From contig WRAN01000002.1 in NCBI GenBank assembly GCA_009780185.1, forward strand, positions 1-64,000: a stretch of 64,000 nucleotides of DNA, in the 5' to 3' direction. The translations under genes were made by a program, and so were the position numbers. This document shows, piece after piece, positions 37,617 through 46,998 of the stretch. Source of the DNA: Defluviitaleaceae bacterium. GTDB lineage: Bacteria; Bacillota; Clostridia; Lachnospirales; WQUN01. Position 1 is the first letter of the stretch; every line of letters begins with the position of its first letter. The notes under the pieces are model-generated. The model saw nothing but the letters and a program-made list of their open reading frames with translations. It did not search any database and was not told the origin of the DNA.

Positions 37617-39005
37617 TTATCTGCGTGGTAGTAAGTTTGCTGAATTATAGATGCCGTGGAAAGCTTCATTTTCAGTGATCGTCTGTTGTAGTTCTCTCAT
37701 AACTTCAGCTACTTCGTCACGGGTCATTTCTGTACCCATTATATTTTGGAAGGCTGGGGTAACAAACTGTGTAATTTCGCCAACTCTTCTTACATAAGAA
37801 GAAGAAAGAGGAACAACTTGTGATGGCCTTAGTGCCATATCAAGAAAAGCACCTCGGAATGATGGAGGATGAGCGTCATTGTCAGTCCATACTGCAAGTG
37901 ATGCAGGGTCTGTATACCAAGGATCATGTACGATTGGCTGCCATAAGCCGCCGGCGTAAAGCTCTGTAGCTCCGTTTTCTACGTCCATTTTAAATTCCCA
38001 GAATTCCCATGCAAGCTCTGGATGGTCTGTACCCGCGAAGATGGAGGTAACGCCTGGAGGGCTCATAGTAAAAGGCCCATGGCCAAGGTCAGGCATAACA
38101 GCACAGCCAAGTTCGAAGTCAAGAGTCGCAAGCCACATCATTGCCCATCTGCCGTCAATAGTCATAGCGAAGGCGCCATTCATCAAAGCATTTTCTGGGA
38201 AACCTTCTACTTCGGCAGGCGATGGTGTAACACGATAATAATGGACTAATCTGTTGAGTCTATACAAAGTATCTATCCATTCGGGGCTATCAAAATCGGT
38301 ATCCGTGCCGGCAGCGTTTACAAGGCGTGCGCCATTGGAATAAGCAAATAACGAGAAGTTGTTAAGACCAGCAGGGCCTGGATGGAATCCAAATGTAGCA
38401 ATTTGATTAGGATTAAAATCTGGACTTAGGGCGTTGTTGCCTGCTCTGTCAACGGTAACGCGCTGTGCTAAGTTTACAAATTCATCCCAGCTAAGAGCAT
38501 CACTGAAATTGTGGGGAGGACGCTCAACGCCATAACGGTTGAAGATATCCGCATTGTAGAATACACCAAGGTTAACTTGAGCTGTTGATAACCCATAAAT
38601 TCTGCCATCATATCTCCAGACAGCATCGTGAACAACGGTACTAAGGAAACCGGGGTCCATTAGGTCATCAACTGCGTGAAAATGGCCTTCAGAAGCCATT
38701 GTGTAGAAGTTACCCGCACTGGTGTATGCTATGTCTGGCGGGTCACCGGCGGCGAGCCTTGTGTTCATTACAGCAACGAAGTCTGCTGGTACATGTCCGG
38801 AAACTACATATACTCTGCCTTCGTTTTGTGCGTTGAAATCGTCGATTACAGCGTTCATCGCGTTCATTTCATCCAATCCGCCCCAGAACATCATTTCTAT
38901 TGTGGCAGCACCTTCTGCTGCACCGGCGGCTGGATCTCGTCCGCAAGCTGCAAGGCCTATGGCCAGTGCGGCAATTGCGAGTAACAATACTAAAACCTTA
39001 CGCAT
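37617..39005 (-). CDS. Extracellular solute-binding lipoprotein (462 aa)
   Basis: Lipobox AIGLAACGRDP; FWGGLDEMNAMNAVIDDFNAQNEG. Confidence 0.9.
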   Translation of the reverse strand: MRKVLVLLLAIAALAIGLAACGRDPAAGAAEGAATIEMMFWGGLDEMNAMNAVIDDFNAQNEGRVYVVSGHVPADFVAVMNTRLAAGDPPDIAYTSAGNFYTMASEGHFHAVDDLMDPGFLSTVVHDAVWRYDGRIYGLSTAQVNLGVFYNADIFNRYGVERPPHNFSDALSWDEFVNLAQRVTVDRAGNNALSPDFNPNQIATFGFHPGPAGLNNFSLFAYSNGARLVNAAGTDTDFDSPEWIDTLYRLNRLVHYYRVTPSPAEVEGFPENALMNGAFAMTIDGRWAMMWLATLDFELGCAVMPDLGHGPFTMSPPGVTSIFAGTDHPELAWEFWEFKMDVENGATELYAGGLWQPIVHDPWYTDPASLAVWTDNDAHPPSFRGAFLDMALRPSQVVPLSSSYVRRVGEITQFVTPAFQNIMGTEMTRDEVAEVMRELQQTITENEAFHGIYNSANLLPRR

Positions 39006-39071
39006 TGTAATGCCTCCTTATATATAACACATAACAGCTACGCGATTTTTCGCACTGCTGTTTACTTATGT

Positions 39072-40982
39072 TTACTCATGTATCCACACTCGCATACCGC
39101 CGCTTTCACGGTTACCCCAGGAGTAATATGGCACAGCGCGAAGAATGGCAGGTTTGCTTTGTGGCGGCGTGTCGCTATATAGGTCGGAAGAGGATTCTAT
39201 TCGAAGGCCTTCAGCTTCAATTAGCACCACATCACCTAGGCCTTTCAGATTCGTTTTTTTGGGTAAAAGCTTGGCATCTCGTGGCAGATGTAAAGCCGCT
39301 AGGTTTGGCCCATTGTCTACTTCCTCTAGGCAATATACTATGGGGCCTCTTTGAAGAGCTACGGTTCCTATATCTGCACGTACTGCTGTATTGGCGTACA
39401 TACGCTTTGGCTCCATGGGTAGATTGAGCTCGACTATGTCACCTGTTTCCCATTCCCTTGTAATATAGGCGTAGCCGTCTTTTACCTCGGCTTTCACTGG
39501 CTGACCGTTTAGGGATAGAGTCCAGTCCTTACACCAACCAGGTATTCTTATTGCGAAGGTATAACTTGGGTTGTTTTTCTGGGTAAAGGCTATCTTTACC
39601 TTGCCATCCCATGGGTAGTTGGTTTCTACATTTATATCGGCCAGATTTAGCTCTGCCAGCCCTCCAACATATAGGTGGCAATATACAGTATCATCGCTTT
39701 GGGCCCAGGCATATTGCCCTAGAGAAGTAATAAGCCTTGCAAGGTTTGGTGGGCAACAGGCACAACCATACCACTCTGGTCTTTTGGGTAATACATGTTT
39801 ATGCCCAAAAAGCTTTCCAGATACCCCAGGGACTACTTCCAGCGGATTTACATAGAAGAAGCGTCGTCCATCTTGTTGCATACCACTAAGTGCGCCGTTA
39901 TATAGCATCTTTTCCATTATGTCGGCATACTCGCCTTTTGGCTCTATTTCCAGCATATATCTGGCAAAAAACACCATTGCTACTGATGCGCAAGTCTCCG
40001 CGTAAACTGTGTCATTGGGCAGGTCGTAGTCTATGGAGAAGGCTTCTCCGGCTACGGTTGAGCCGATGCCTCCGGTGATGTACATACGTTTATTTACAAT
40101 ATTACCCCAAAGAGTACGGCAGGCTTTTAGCCACTCCTCATCCTTTGTTTCTGCGGCTAGAGCCGCCATTGCGGCGTACATATAAACCGCCCTTACGCTA
40201 TGGCCTACGGCTTCGGTTTGCTCTTTGGCGGGGAGGTGATTTTGGGCATATTCCCGGTTTTCGGGCTTCATGCCAAAGTGATGCCAGTCCAGTTTTGCTG
40301 CTTCTTCTGCGAAGAAATTTGGCTCCCGGCCTCTTTCGTCTAAGAAGTATTGAGCGGTTTCTAGGTAGGATTTTTCTCCTGTAATGTAATACAGACGCAT
40401 TAGTGCAAGCTCAATTTCTTGGTGACCTGGTATGCCGCGAAGTTTTCCGGTTTCAGGAGGGCCGAAACGGCTGCAAATTAGGTCTGCGTTGCGGCGCATT
40501 ATTTTAAGCAGTTCATCCTTACCGGTGGCTTCATAGTACGCTACAGCGGCTTCTATCATATGCCCAGAGCAGTATAGCTCATGACATTCTTGCAGGTTAA
40601 GCCATTTATGTTCTGGTTGTTTTACGGTAAAGAAGGTGTTTAGATAGCCGTCTTCCTCTTGGGCGCGGCCTATTAACGCGATTATTTCATCGGCTCTTTT
40701 TTCTAAGTCTGGGTTAGACTTTACAGTTAGTGCGTAGGCTACAGCTTCCAACCATTTTGCTACATCGCTGTCTTGGAATACCATACCATGGAACTCGCCT
40801 TCAGCTTCACCGGCGGCAATGCGGAAATTCTGCACTGCATGGCTTTTAACCTCTATGTCGGCCTTGTCTTCCAAGATATCTGCCTGGTACGGAAGCATAA
40901 AATCCATAACCAAATCTTGAATGGGCGACCAGAAGCTGTCTTTGATTTTTACATCTTTTACTGTTACAGCCTTTTGACTCAT
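39072..40982 (-). CDS. GH127 beta-L-arabinofuranosidase (HypBA1-like)
   Basis: SHAVQNFRIAAGEAEGEFHGMVFQDSDVAKWLEA; DYDLPNDTVYAETCASVA; WYGCACCPPNLARLI (Cys/Glu zinc site); PYYSWGNRESGGMRVW. Confidence 0.93.
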   Translation of the reverse strand: MSQKAVTVKDVKIKDSFWSPIQDLVMDFMLPYQADILEDKADIEVKSHAVQNFRIAAGEAEGEFHGMVFQDSDVAKWLEAVAYALTVKSNPDLEKRADEIIALIGRAQEEDGYLNTFFTVKQPEHKWLNLQECHELYCSGHMIEAAVAYYEATGKDELLKIMRRNADLICSRFGPPETGKLRGIPGHQEIELALMRLYYITGEKSYLETAQYFLDERGREPNFFAEEAAKLDWHHFGMKPENREYAQNHLPAKEQTEAVGHSVRAVYMYAAMAALAAETKDEEWLKACRTLWGNIVNKRMYITGGIGSTVAGEAFSIDYDLPNDTVYAETCASVAMVFFARYMLEIEPKGEYADIMEKMLYNGALSGMQQDGRRFFYVNPLEVVPGVSGKLFGHKHVLPKRPEWYGCACCPPNLARLITSLGQYAWAQSDDTVYCHLYVGGLAELNLADINVETNYPWDGKVKIAFTQKNNPSYTFAIRIPGWCKDWTLSLNGQPVKAEVKDGYAYITREWETGDIVELNLPMEPKRMYANTAVRADIGTVALQRGPIVYCLEEVDNGPNLAALHLPRDAKLLPKKTNLKGLGDVVLIEAEGLRIESSSDLYSDTPPQSKPAILRAVPYYSWGNRESGGMRVWIHE

Positions 40983-41070
40983 AAAACCCTCCTTGATACA
41001 ATTCTATAGTATAATGGATATAGGAGAATGAAAAAACGCACTAGAAGCATTGCGATTTTTGTTCGTAATA

Positions 41071-41147
41071 ATGTAATCTTTTTGCCTTCGGCAAAAACCA
41101 TGAACAAAAACTTATTAAAAGCGTTGCGATTTTTGTTCATTGATTAG
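41071..41147 (+). repeat. Dispersed hairpin repeat, copy 2 (GH127/AraC divergent intergenic)
   Basis: atgtaatctttttgccttcggcaaaaaccatgaacaaaaa...gcgttgcgatttttgttcattgatta. An extra half unit aaaaaacgc...gcgatttttgttc lies at about 41030-41063. Confidence 0.6.
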
Positions 41148-41245
41148 GCAGTTATGACAAAATTTCCGTGCAATTTTCACAAGTATACATTTGCTGTAAC
41201 GCATTTGTAATTGTTAATATCATAGGAAAGGTGGAAAAATCACAG

Positions 41246-42133
41246 ATGTTACATCTACTTTCACCATGCACCTCTCCCTTGCGGCTCATCAGCGCCGGGA
41301 AATTGATAAATAGCCAAGGATTTATCCATGAAAGGCGAAATCTTGATACTTTTGTACTAATAGTTGGGGATTTAGGCACCCTTTATATCAAGCAGGGAGT
41401 CAACGAATTTGAAATAAGCACTAACCAGTATGTACTACTGTTTCCTGGGTTTGACCATATGGGGTACAAGCCTTCTGGGGAATACTTGTCATATTACTGG
41501 TGTCATTTTAATATTCATCAGGATAATTATCGTATTGTCGGTAAGGATGATTTAAATCAGCAGCTATATTTTTCCAGGAACAATAAAATGATTTCCAATA
41601 ACCATTACATCGTCCCAGAAACCGGAGAACTTCAAAACAGAGAACGCCAGGTGCTTATCTACAGGCAATTACTGGATGCATACCAGCGTAATTCCTATTC
41701 CGAATACTTGGGGCACTATGCCCTTAGCCTGCTTGCGATGGAGATAACCGCCGATTTTGTAAGTGGTTATGATACCGGCCTTGCCTCCTCTACTTATAAA
41801 CATATAACGGAAATTATGGAGTGGATTCGGGTTAATTCTACACAAAATCTAAGCGTTACTAAGGTAGCGGAGGCTTTTAACTACAATCCTAATTATCTTT
41901 CCAATGCCTTCAAAAAGCATACGGGAGTCTCTCTTTTGGATTATATTATCCGCACAAAAATCGACCTTGCGAAGAGCCTACTGCTTTCGTCACGTGATTC
42001 TGTTAAGAAAATCGCAAACCATATAGGCTTCGAAGATGAAAAATACTTTATGAAAGTATTTAAAAAGCTGGAGGAAGTAACCCCCAGCCAGTATAGAAAC
42101 GCGTTTTATCGAAAACATATGAATGACAGGTAG
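41246..42133 (+). CDS. AraC-family transcriptional regulator (cupin + HTH)
   Basis: C-terminal HTH NLSVTKVAEAFNYNPNYLSNAFKKHTGVSLLDYIIRTKIDLAKSLLLSS...IGFEDEKYFMKVFKKLEEVTPSQYR; start by AGGAAAGGTGG SD. Confidence 0.88.
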   Translation: MLHLLSPCTSPLRLISAGKLINSQGFIHERRNLDTFVLIVGDLGTLYIKQGVNEFEISTNQYVLLFPGFDHMGYKPSGEYLSYYWCHFNIHQDNYRIVGKDDLNQQLYFSRNNKMISNNHYIVPETGELQNRERQVLIYRQLLDAYQRNSYSEYLGHYALSLLAMEITADFVSGYDTGLASSTYKHITEIMEWIRVNSTQNLSVTKVAEAFNYNPNYLSNAFKKHTGVSLLDYIIRTKIDLAKSLLLSSRDSVKKIANHIGFEDEKYFMKVFKKLEEVTPSQYRNAFYRKHMNDR

Positions 42134-42332
42134 GCACTAATCCTATGTCGAAAACCGTGACGACGAGTGTAAAAATGCAGGCTTTAATGCATTTTCACGC
42201 AACAGAGGAACGGATTTGAGACTTAGATTCGTGCATAAGTGCTGTAAAAACTCCACCTTTTATGCGTTTAAAACGGTTGATGCATACAATAATGATATTT
42301 ATTCTTAAAAAAATACATAAGGGGATGTTGCT

Positions 42333-43865
42333 ATGCAAAACTTTAGGGTTCTGGATAAGGATATTGCAGAATTGGGGCAAAAGCTTAACGGCTTTATCCC
42401 AACTAAGGAGAATAGACAGATCGCCCAAGGAGAAATCGATGCCCTCGCCCGCCGAGTTAAAGCACTGGATTGTAATAATCCTGTGCTTGACGTGCTGGCC
42501 GGGCATTTTTTGGATTTCTTGGAATCTAAGCAGCAAGCACTTAGTAATTACTATGAAAATCCCGGTGTCGCACTGCAGTATCTTGGTTGGCGGCTTTACA
42601 GCCTTTGCCACACAGATTATCGCCCCCATGAGCAGCGCATACCGGAAATTGAGGCTAAGATAAAGTCACTGCCCCAGCTATGGAACGATGCCATACTGCC
42701 CATTTTGCCTGAGAAAGCCCAAAGCGTAATCACCGGCTTAAAACAGGCTATAAACACTGCCAAATACACGAAGCACGACCTAGATGAATACCGTCAAAGC
42801 CTAGAATCCTATTTGGCTTGTGCAAGCAATTTCGCAGACGAACAAAAATCCACCACTCGCGGCGATGATGAAGTAATCCCAGTAACCCCAGACGAATATA
42901 GAGCCGCCTTAAAAAATAATATCGGGGTAGACCTAGACCAGCTATTAAGTTGGTATGAATATGAAAACGCAAAAACCCGAGCAGAGTCCTTAGAGCTTGC
43001 CAATAAGATTAAAGGCCCTATTCGCTCCACCGCAGAGGTAAGTGACCTTCTGTTTAAATATGCCGGGCCATGTGATTCTGCGGAGGAAATGTTTAGCCGA
43101 GCAAACGAATATCTAAAACGCGCCCGCGCCGCCGCCCATCAATATATCTGGCTGCCCCATGACGAACAGTGCGAGTGTATCCCAATCCCTCCTCAACTAA
43201 AAGACTCATACCCATGGGGAGGCTACAACAGCGATTATCCATCCCGCTATCCTCTTTACAACACAATGTTCCTGAATAATTTTAACTACACTGCCATAAC
43301 CGATGGCTGGATTAAAATCAATGCCCTACATGAAGCGTATCCAGGGCATCACGCCCAATTTATCCGCGCAGCTATTGACCCCATTCCCGAAACTATGAAA
43401 CGGGGAGCCAAGTCCATCCCTCTATCCGAAGGTACATGTATACGTACAGAGCGGGTATTTGAGTTTGTATTCGCCGAAGACCCGTATTATCCACTAATGG
43501 TAGCCCATCGCCGCCATCACACTTCCACTCGTATAAAAATAGACTTGATGCTACATTATTTTGGCAAAACAATCGGCGAAGCTTGCGACCTATACCAACA
43601 GGAAATGGGCTTTGATAGAAAAACCGCCCGCGCCCAAGTCCAAGCCCATGAAAATGGAATGGGATACTTCACCAGCTATTACTACGGAATGAAGAAAATT
43701 TACGACTGGGAAAAGGAATACTACTGGGATAAACGAGACTATACAGATCTGTTGTTCTCAGTAGGCCGGGTAAGCCTGGAAACCTTTGAGAAAATTCTAA
43801 AATTAACCTCAAAAGAACGCCACAGCCTAACCCATGACTTTGCTAGCCTAATCCAGTTCAGATGA
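42333..43865 (+). CDS. DUF885 family zinc metallopeptidase-like protein
   Basis: LHEAYPGHHAQF (HExxxHH), PLSEGTCIRTERVF, QEMGFDRKTARAQVQAHENGMGYFTSYYYG. Confidence 0.85.
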   Translation: MQNFRVLDKDIAELGQKLNGFIPTKENRQIAQGEIDALARRVKALDCNNPVLDVLAGHFLDFLESKQQALSNYYENPGVALQYLGWRLYSLCHTDYRPHEQRIPEIEAKIKSLPQLWNDAILPILPEKAQSVITGLKQAINTAKYTKHDLDEYRQSLESYLACASNFADEQKSTTRGDDEVIPVTPDEYRAALKNNIGVDLDQLLSWYEYENAKTRAESLELANKIKGPIRSTAEVSDLLFKYAGPCDSAEEMFSRANEYLKRARAAAHQYIWLPHDEQCECIPIPPQLKDSYPWGGYNSDYPSRYPLYNTMFLNNFNYTAITDGWIKINALHEAYPGHHAQFIRAAIDPIPETMKRGAKSIPLSEGTCIRTERVFEFVFAEDPYYPLMVAHRRHHTSTRIKIDLMLHYFGKTIGEACDLYQQEMGFDRKTARAQVQAHENGMGYFTSYYYGMKKIYDWEKEYYWDKRDYTDLLFSVGRVSLETFEKILKLTSKERHSLTHDFASLIQFR

Positions 43866-44578
43866 GGGTGCAAATAGCCAATATCCAGCGCTATGCCATC
43901 CACGACGGCGGGGGTATAAGAACCACAATCTTTTTCCAAGGATGTCCGTTATCCTGCAATTGGTGTCATAACCCAGAGACTATGGGGGCTATTTTTTCCG
44001 ATAAAGGCTTAACCTACTCCCCACAAGAACTAGCCAAGAGGGTTTTACGGGATCAGGTGTTCTTTGGGGATAATGGAGGGGTTACCATATCCGGTGGCGA
44101 GCCTTTGGCTCAAGATATGGGCTTTATAGTCAAGTTTTTGCAGTTGCTCAAAGAAAAAGGCATCCACATAGCCTGCGACACGTGCGGGGATGTACCTTGG
44201 GAAAACGTTGAGGCGGTACTGCCCTATGTAGACATTTTTTTATACGACTTAAAAATCGCTACCCCTGAACTTCATAAGAAGCATACGGGCCAAGATAACA
44301 CACGCATTATCTCTAACTTGAAAAAGCTGTCTAATGTATGGCTAAGAATACCCGTTATAGGCGGGGTCAATGATGGGGAGGAAATGAATAACATAATCGC
44401 CTTAGCAAAATCCGCCGCCCCCACAAGCAAAGTCTCCCTACTCCCGTATCACAACATGGCAGAGGGCAAATGGGAAAAGCTAGGAAAGAAAATGTCTACG
44501 TTCTATACCCCAGCAAATATGGAAGAAATAAAAAATAAATGGATTAAAGCAGGATTTAACGCCGAAATCGGAGGATGA
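43862..44578 (+). CDS. hypE: Glycyl-radical enzyme activating enzyme (short form, no ferredoxin insert)
   Basis: GCPLSCNWCHNPE (CxxxCxxC), GGVTISGGEPLAQ; ATGA overlap with the upstream gene and 4 nt before the GRE. Confidence 0.85.
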   Translation: MRVQIANIQRYAIHDGGGIRTTIFFQGCPLSCNWCHNPETMGAIFSDKGLTYSPQELAKRVLRDQVFFGDNGGVTISGGEPLAQDMGFIVKFLQLLKEKGIHIACDTCGDVPWENVEAVLPYVDIFLYDLKIATPELHKKHTGQDNTRIISNLKKLSNVWLRIPVIGGVNDGEEMNNIIALAKSAAPTSKVSLLPYHNMAEGKWEKLGKKMSTFYTPANMEEIKNKWIKAGFNAEIGG

Positions 44579-44582
44579 TAAT

Positions 44583-46913
44583 ATGACCCAAAGAGTAGCC
44601 CGTCTACGCAACCAATCCGAAACCACCCCACCTCGCCTAAGCCTAGAAAGAGCAAAACTGGTAACAGATACCTATGAAAAATACGAAGGTCAAGTATCCA
44701 TACCGGAACTACGCGCCTATGCCCTTCTTAACATCATGGAAAATAAAAAACTATGTATAAACCCTGGCGAGCTAATAGTAGGAGAAAAAGGCGATGCTCC
44801 CCAAACCGCCCCCACATTCCCAGAGCTAATATGCCACAGCACCGAGGATATGAAGGTAATGGATGCTAGGGAGCTGATTTCCTTTAAAGTAACCCCAGAA
44901 GACTTTAAAATCCAAGAAGAGCGGATACAGCCCTTCTGGGAAAAACGCTGCATGAGAAGAAAAATCATGGAAGCGGTAAGCCCCGAATGGAAAGATTGCT
45001 ATTCTGCCGGAATCTTTACCGAGTTTATGGAGCAGCGAGGCCCAGGCCATACCGTGGGGTCAGATATTTTTTATAAGAATGGATTTATTGATTTTAAGAA
45101 TAAAATTGCAAAAACTCTGGCAGAACTAGACTACGAGGCTGACATGGAAGCTCAAAAAAGAGCAGAGCAGCTTCGCGCGATGGATATAGCCTGTGACGCA
45201 ATAATCACCCTGGGCAAGCGCTATGCTGACCTGGCAGAATCCATGGCACAATCGGAGTCAGATACGAAAAGAGCCGCGGAGCTTCGCCAGATTGCAGATA
45301 ACTGCCGTGTAGTCCCGGCCCACAAGCCCCAAACCTACTGGCAAGCCATACAAATGTACTGGTTTGTACATCTATGCGTAACCACAGAGCTAAACCCCTG
45401 GGATGCCTACAGCCCAGGCCGCTTAGACCAGCATCTGATGCCTTTTTATAAAGAAGAAGATCATGACTTCGCCTTAGAATTACTTCAATGCCTATGGGTA
45501 AAATTTAATAATCAACCCGCCCCGCCTAAGGTCGGAATAACCCTAAAGGAATCCAGCACCTATACGGATTTCGCCAATATCAATACCGGAGGAATAAAAC
45601 CGGACGGTTCTGATGGGGTAAATCCGGTGAGCATGTTAATTCTTGAATGTATGGACAGCATGAGACTGCTACAACCCAGCTCCAATGTACAAATTTCAAA
45701 GAAAACCCCACGCTATTTCTTAAGGCGTGCCCTTGAAGTATCCCGAAAAGGATGGGGGCAACCCGCCTTTTATAATACCGACGCAATTGTACAAGAGCTG
45801 ATAAACGCAGGTAAAACTATAGATGACGCAAGGAAAGGCGGAGCCAGTGGCTGTGTAGAAACTGGAGCCTTTGGCAATGAGGCATATATCCTTACAGGGT
45901 ATTTTAATCTGCCAAAAATCCTGGAGCTAACCCTCAATAATGGATTCGACAAGGTTTCATGTAAGCAGCTGGGATTAACGCTGGGAAACAATTTTTCCAC
46001 ATATGAAGAGCTAATGACCGCGTTTAAACAGCAAATTAACCATTTTGCTAGGATCAAGATTTCCGGCTCTAATATTATAGAATCACTATACGCCCGGTAT
46101 ATGCCAGTGCCATTTCTTTCTGTCATTACCAATGACTGTATAGCAACCGGCCAGGATTACAATGCCGGGGGTGCTAGGTACAACACCAGCTATGTCCAAG
46201 GTGTGGGCATAGGCACCGTTACAGATTCACTTGCGGCAATAAAGCAGCATGTCTACGACGAGAAAACTTTTTCATTGGATGACCTAGCCGCCGCACTGGA
46301 TGCAGACTTCGAAGGCAATGCACATATACATGAAAAATTATTATCCGCTCCCAAATACGGCAATGACGATGATTATGCCGATGCCATAATGCACGAGGTA
46401 TTTATGGCCTACTATGACTGTGTTTCAGGTAAGCCCAATACAAGAGGCGGCCAATACCGTATAAATATGCTGCCCACCACCTGTCATGTATATTTTGGAG
46501 AGGTATGCACAGCTAGCGCTAACGGAAGAAAGGCCCATAAACCCCTATCCGAAGGCATTTCCCCGACACAGGGCGCTGATATTAACGGCCCAACCGCCGC
46601 ACTGCTATCCGCGGCCAAAATGGATCACCTCCGCACCGGAGGCACCTTGCTTAATATAAAATTTACGCCGTCTACAGTGGCCGGAGAAAAAGGCCTGGAC
46701 GCAATGGCAGACCTGGTAAAAGCCTACTTCACAATGGATGGACATCATATTCAGTTTAATGTGGTAGATAGGGCAACCCTAATCGCCGCCCAGCAAAACC
46801 CAGAAGAATATAAAGACCTAATAGTTCGGGTAGCCGGATACTCAGACCATTTCCGCAATCTAAGCAAGGCATTACAAGATGAAATTATAGAACGTACAGA
46901 ACAAAATATATAA
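44583..46913 (+). CDS. hypD: Glycyl radical enzyme, trans-4-hydroxy-L-proline dehydratase (HypD)
   Basis: Active-site GGASGCVETGAFGNEAYILTGY; glycyl loop RVAGYSDHFRNLSKALQDEIIERTEQ; FTEFMEQRGPGHTV; TTELNPWDAYSPGRLDQH; PAPPKVGITLKESSTYTDFANINTGGI. Near-identical blocks to recalled C. difficile HypD; I could not run an alignment. Confidence 0.85.
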   Translation: MTQRVARLRNQSETTPPRLSLERAKLVTDTYEKYEGQVSIPELRAYALLNIMENKKLCINPGELIVGEKGDAPQTAPTFPELICHSTEDMKVMDARELISFKVTPEDFKIQEERIQPFWEKRCMRRKIMEAVSPEWKDCYSAGIFTEFMEQRGPGHTVGSDIFYKNGFIDFKNKIAKTLAELDYEADMEAQKRAEQLRAMDIACDAIITLGKRYADLAESMAQSESDTKRAAELRQIADNCRVVPAHKPQTYWQAIQMYWFVHLCVTTELNPWDAYSPGRLDQHLMPFYKEEDHDFALELLQCLWVKFNNQPAPPKVGITLKESSTYTDFANINTGGIKPDGSDGVNPVSMLILECMDSMRLLQPSSNVQISKKTPRYFLRRALEVSRKGWGQPAFYNTDAIVQELINAGKTIDDARKGGASGCVETGAFGNEAYILTGYFNLPKILELTLNNGFDKVSCKQLGLTLGNNFSTYEELMTAFKQQINHFARIKISGSNIIESLYARYMPVPFLSVITNDCIATGQDYNAGGARYNTSYVQGVGIGTVTDSLAAIKQHVYDEKTFSLDDLAAALDADFEGNAHIHEKLLSAPKYGNDDDYADAIMHEVFMAYYDCVSGKPNTRGGQYRINMLPTTCHVYFGEVCTASANGRKAHKPLSEGISPTQGADINGPTAALLSAAKMDHLRTGGTLLNIKFTPSTVAGEKGLDAMADLVKAYFTMDGHHIQFNVVDRATLIAAQQNPEEYKDLIVRVAGYSDHFRNLSKALQDEIIERTEQNI

Positions 46914-46988
46914 TGAAATCTTTTTGCCTTCGGCAAAAAACATTCGCAAAAACGCGTAGAGGCACCGCGATTTTTGCTCATTGATTAA
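46912..46988 (+). repeat. Dispersed hairpin repeat, copy 3 (hypD-pepP intergenic)
   Basis: TTTTTGCC-TTC-GGCAAAAA hairpin then GCAAAAACGCG...CGCGATTTTTGC inverted repeat, ending at the pepP SD. Confidence 0.65.
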
Positions 46989-46998
46989 GAGGTGACAA

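Noticed and set aside
44583-46913. Pyruvate formate-lyase or choline TMA-lyase annotation for the GRE
   Set aside because: The active-site block GCVETGAFG...LTGY, FMEQRGPGHTV and the C-terminal block match recalled HypD rather than PFL (no double Cys) or CutC.
43862-46913. Hydrogenase maturation HypD/HypE
   Set aside because: The gene symbols coincide, but these are GRE/activase proteins; no NiFe hydrogenase genes are present.
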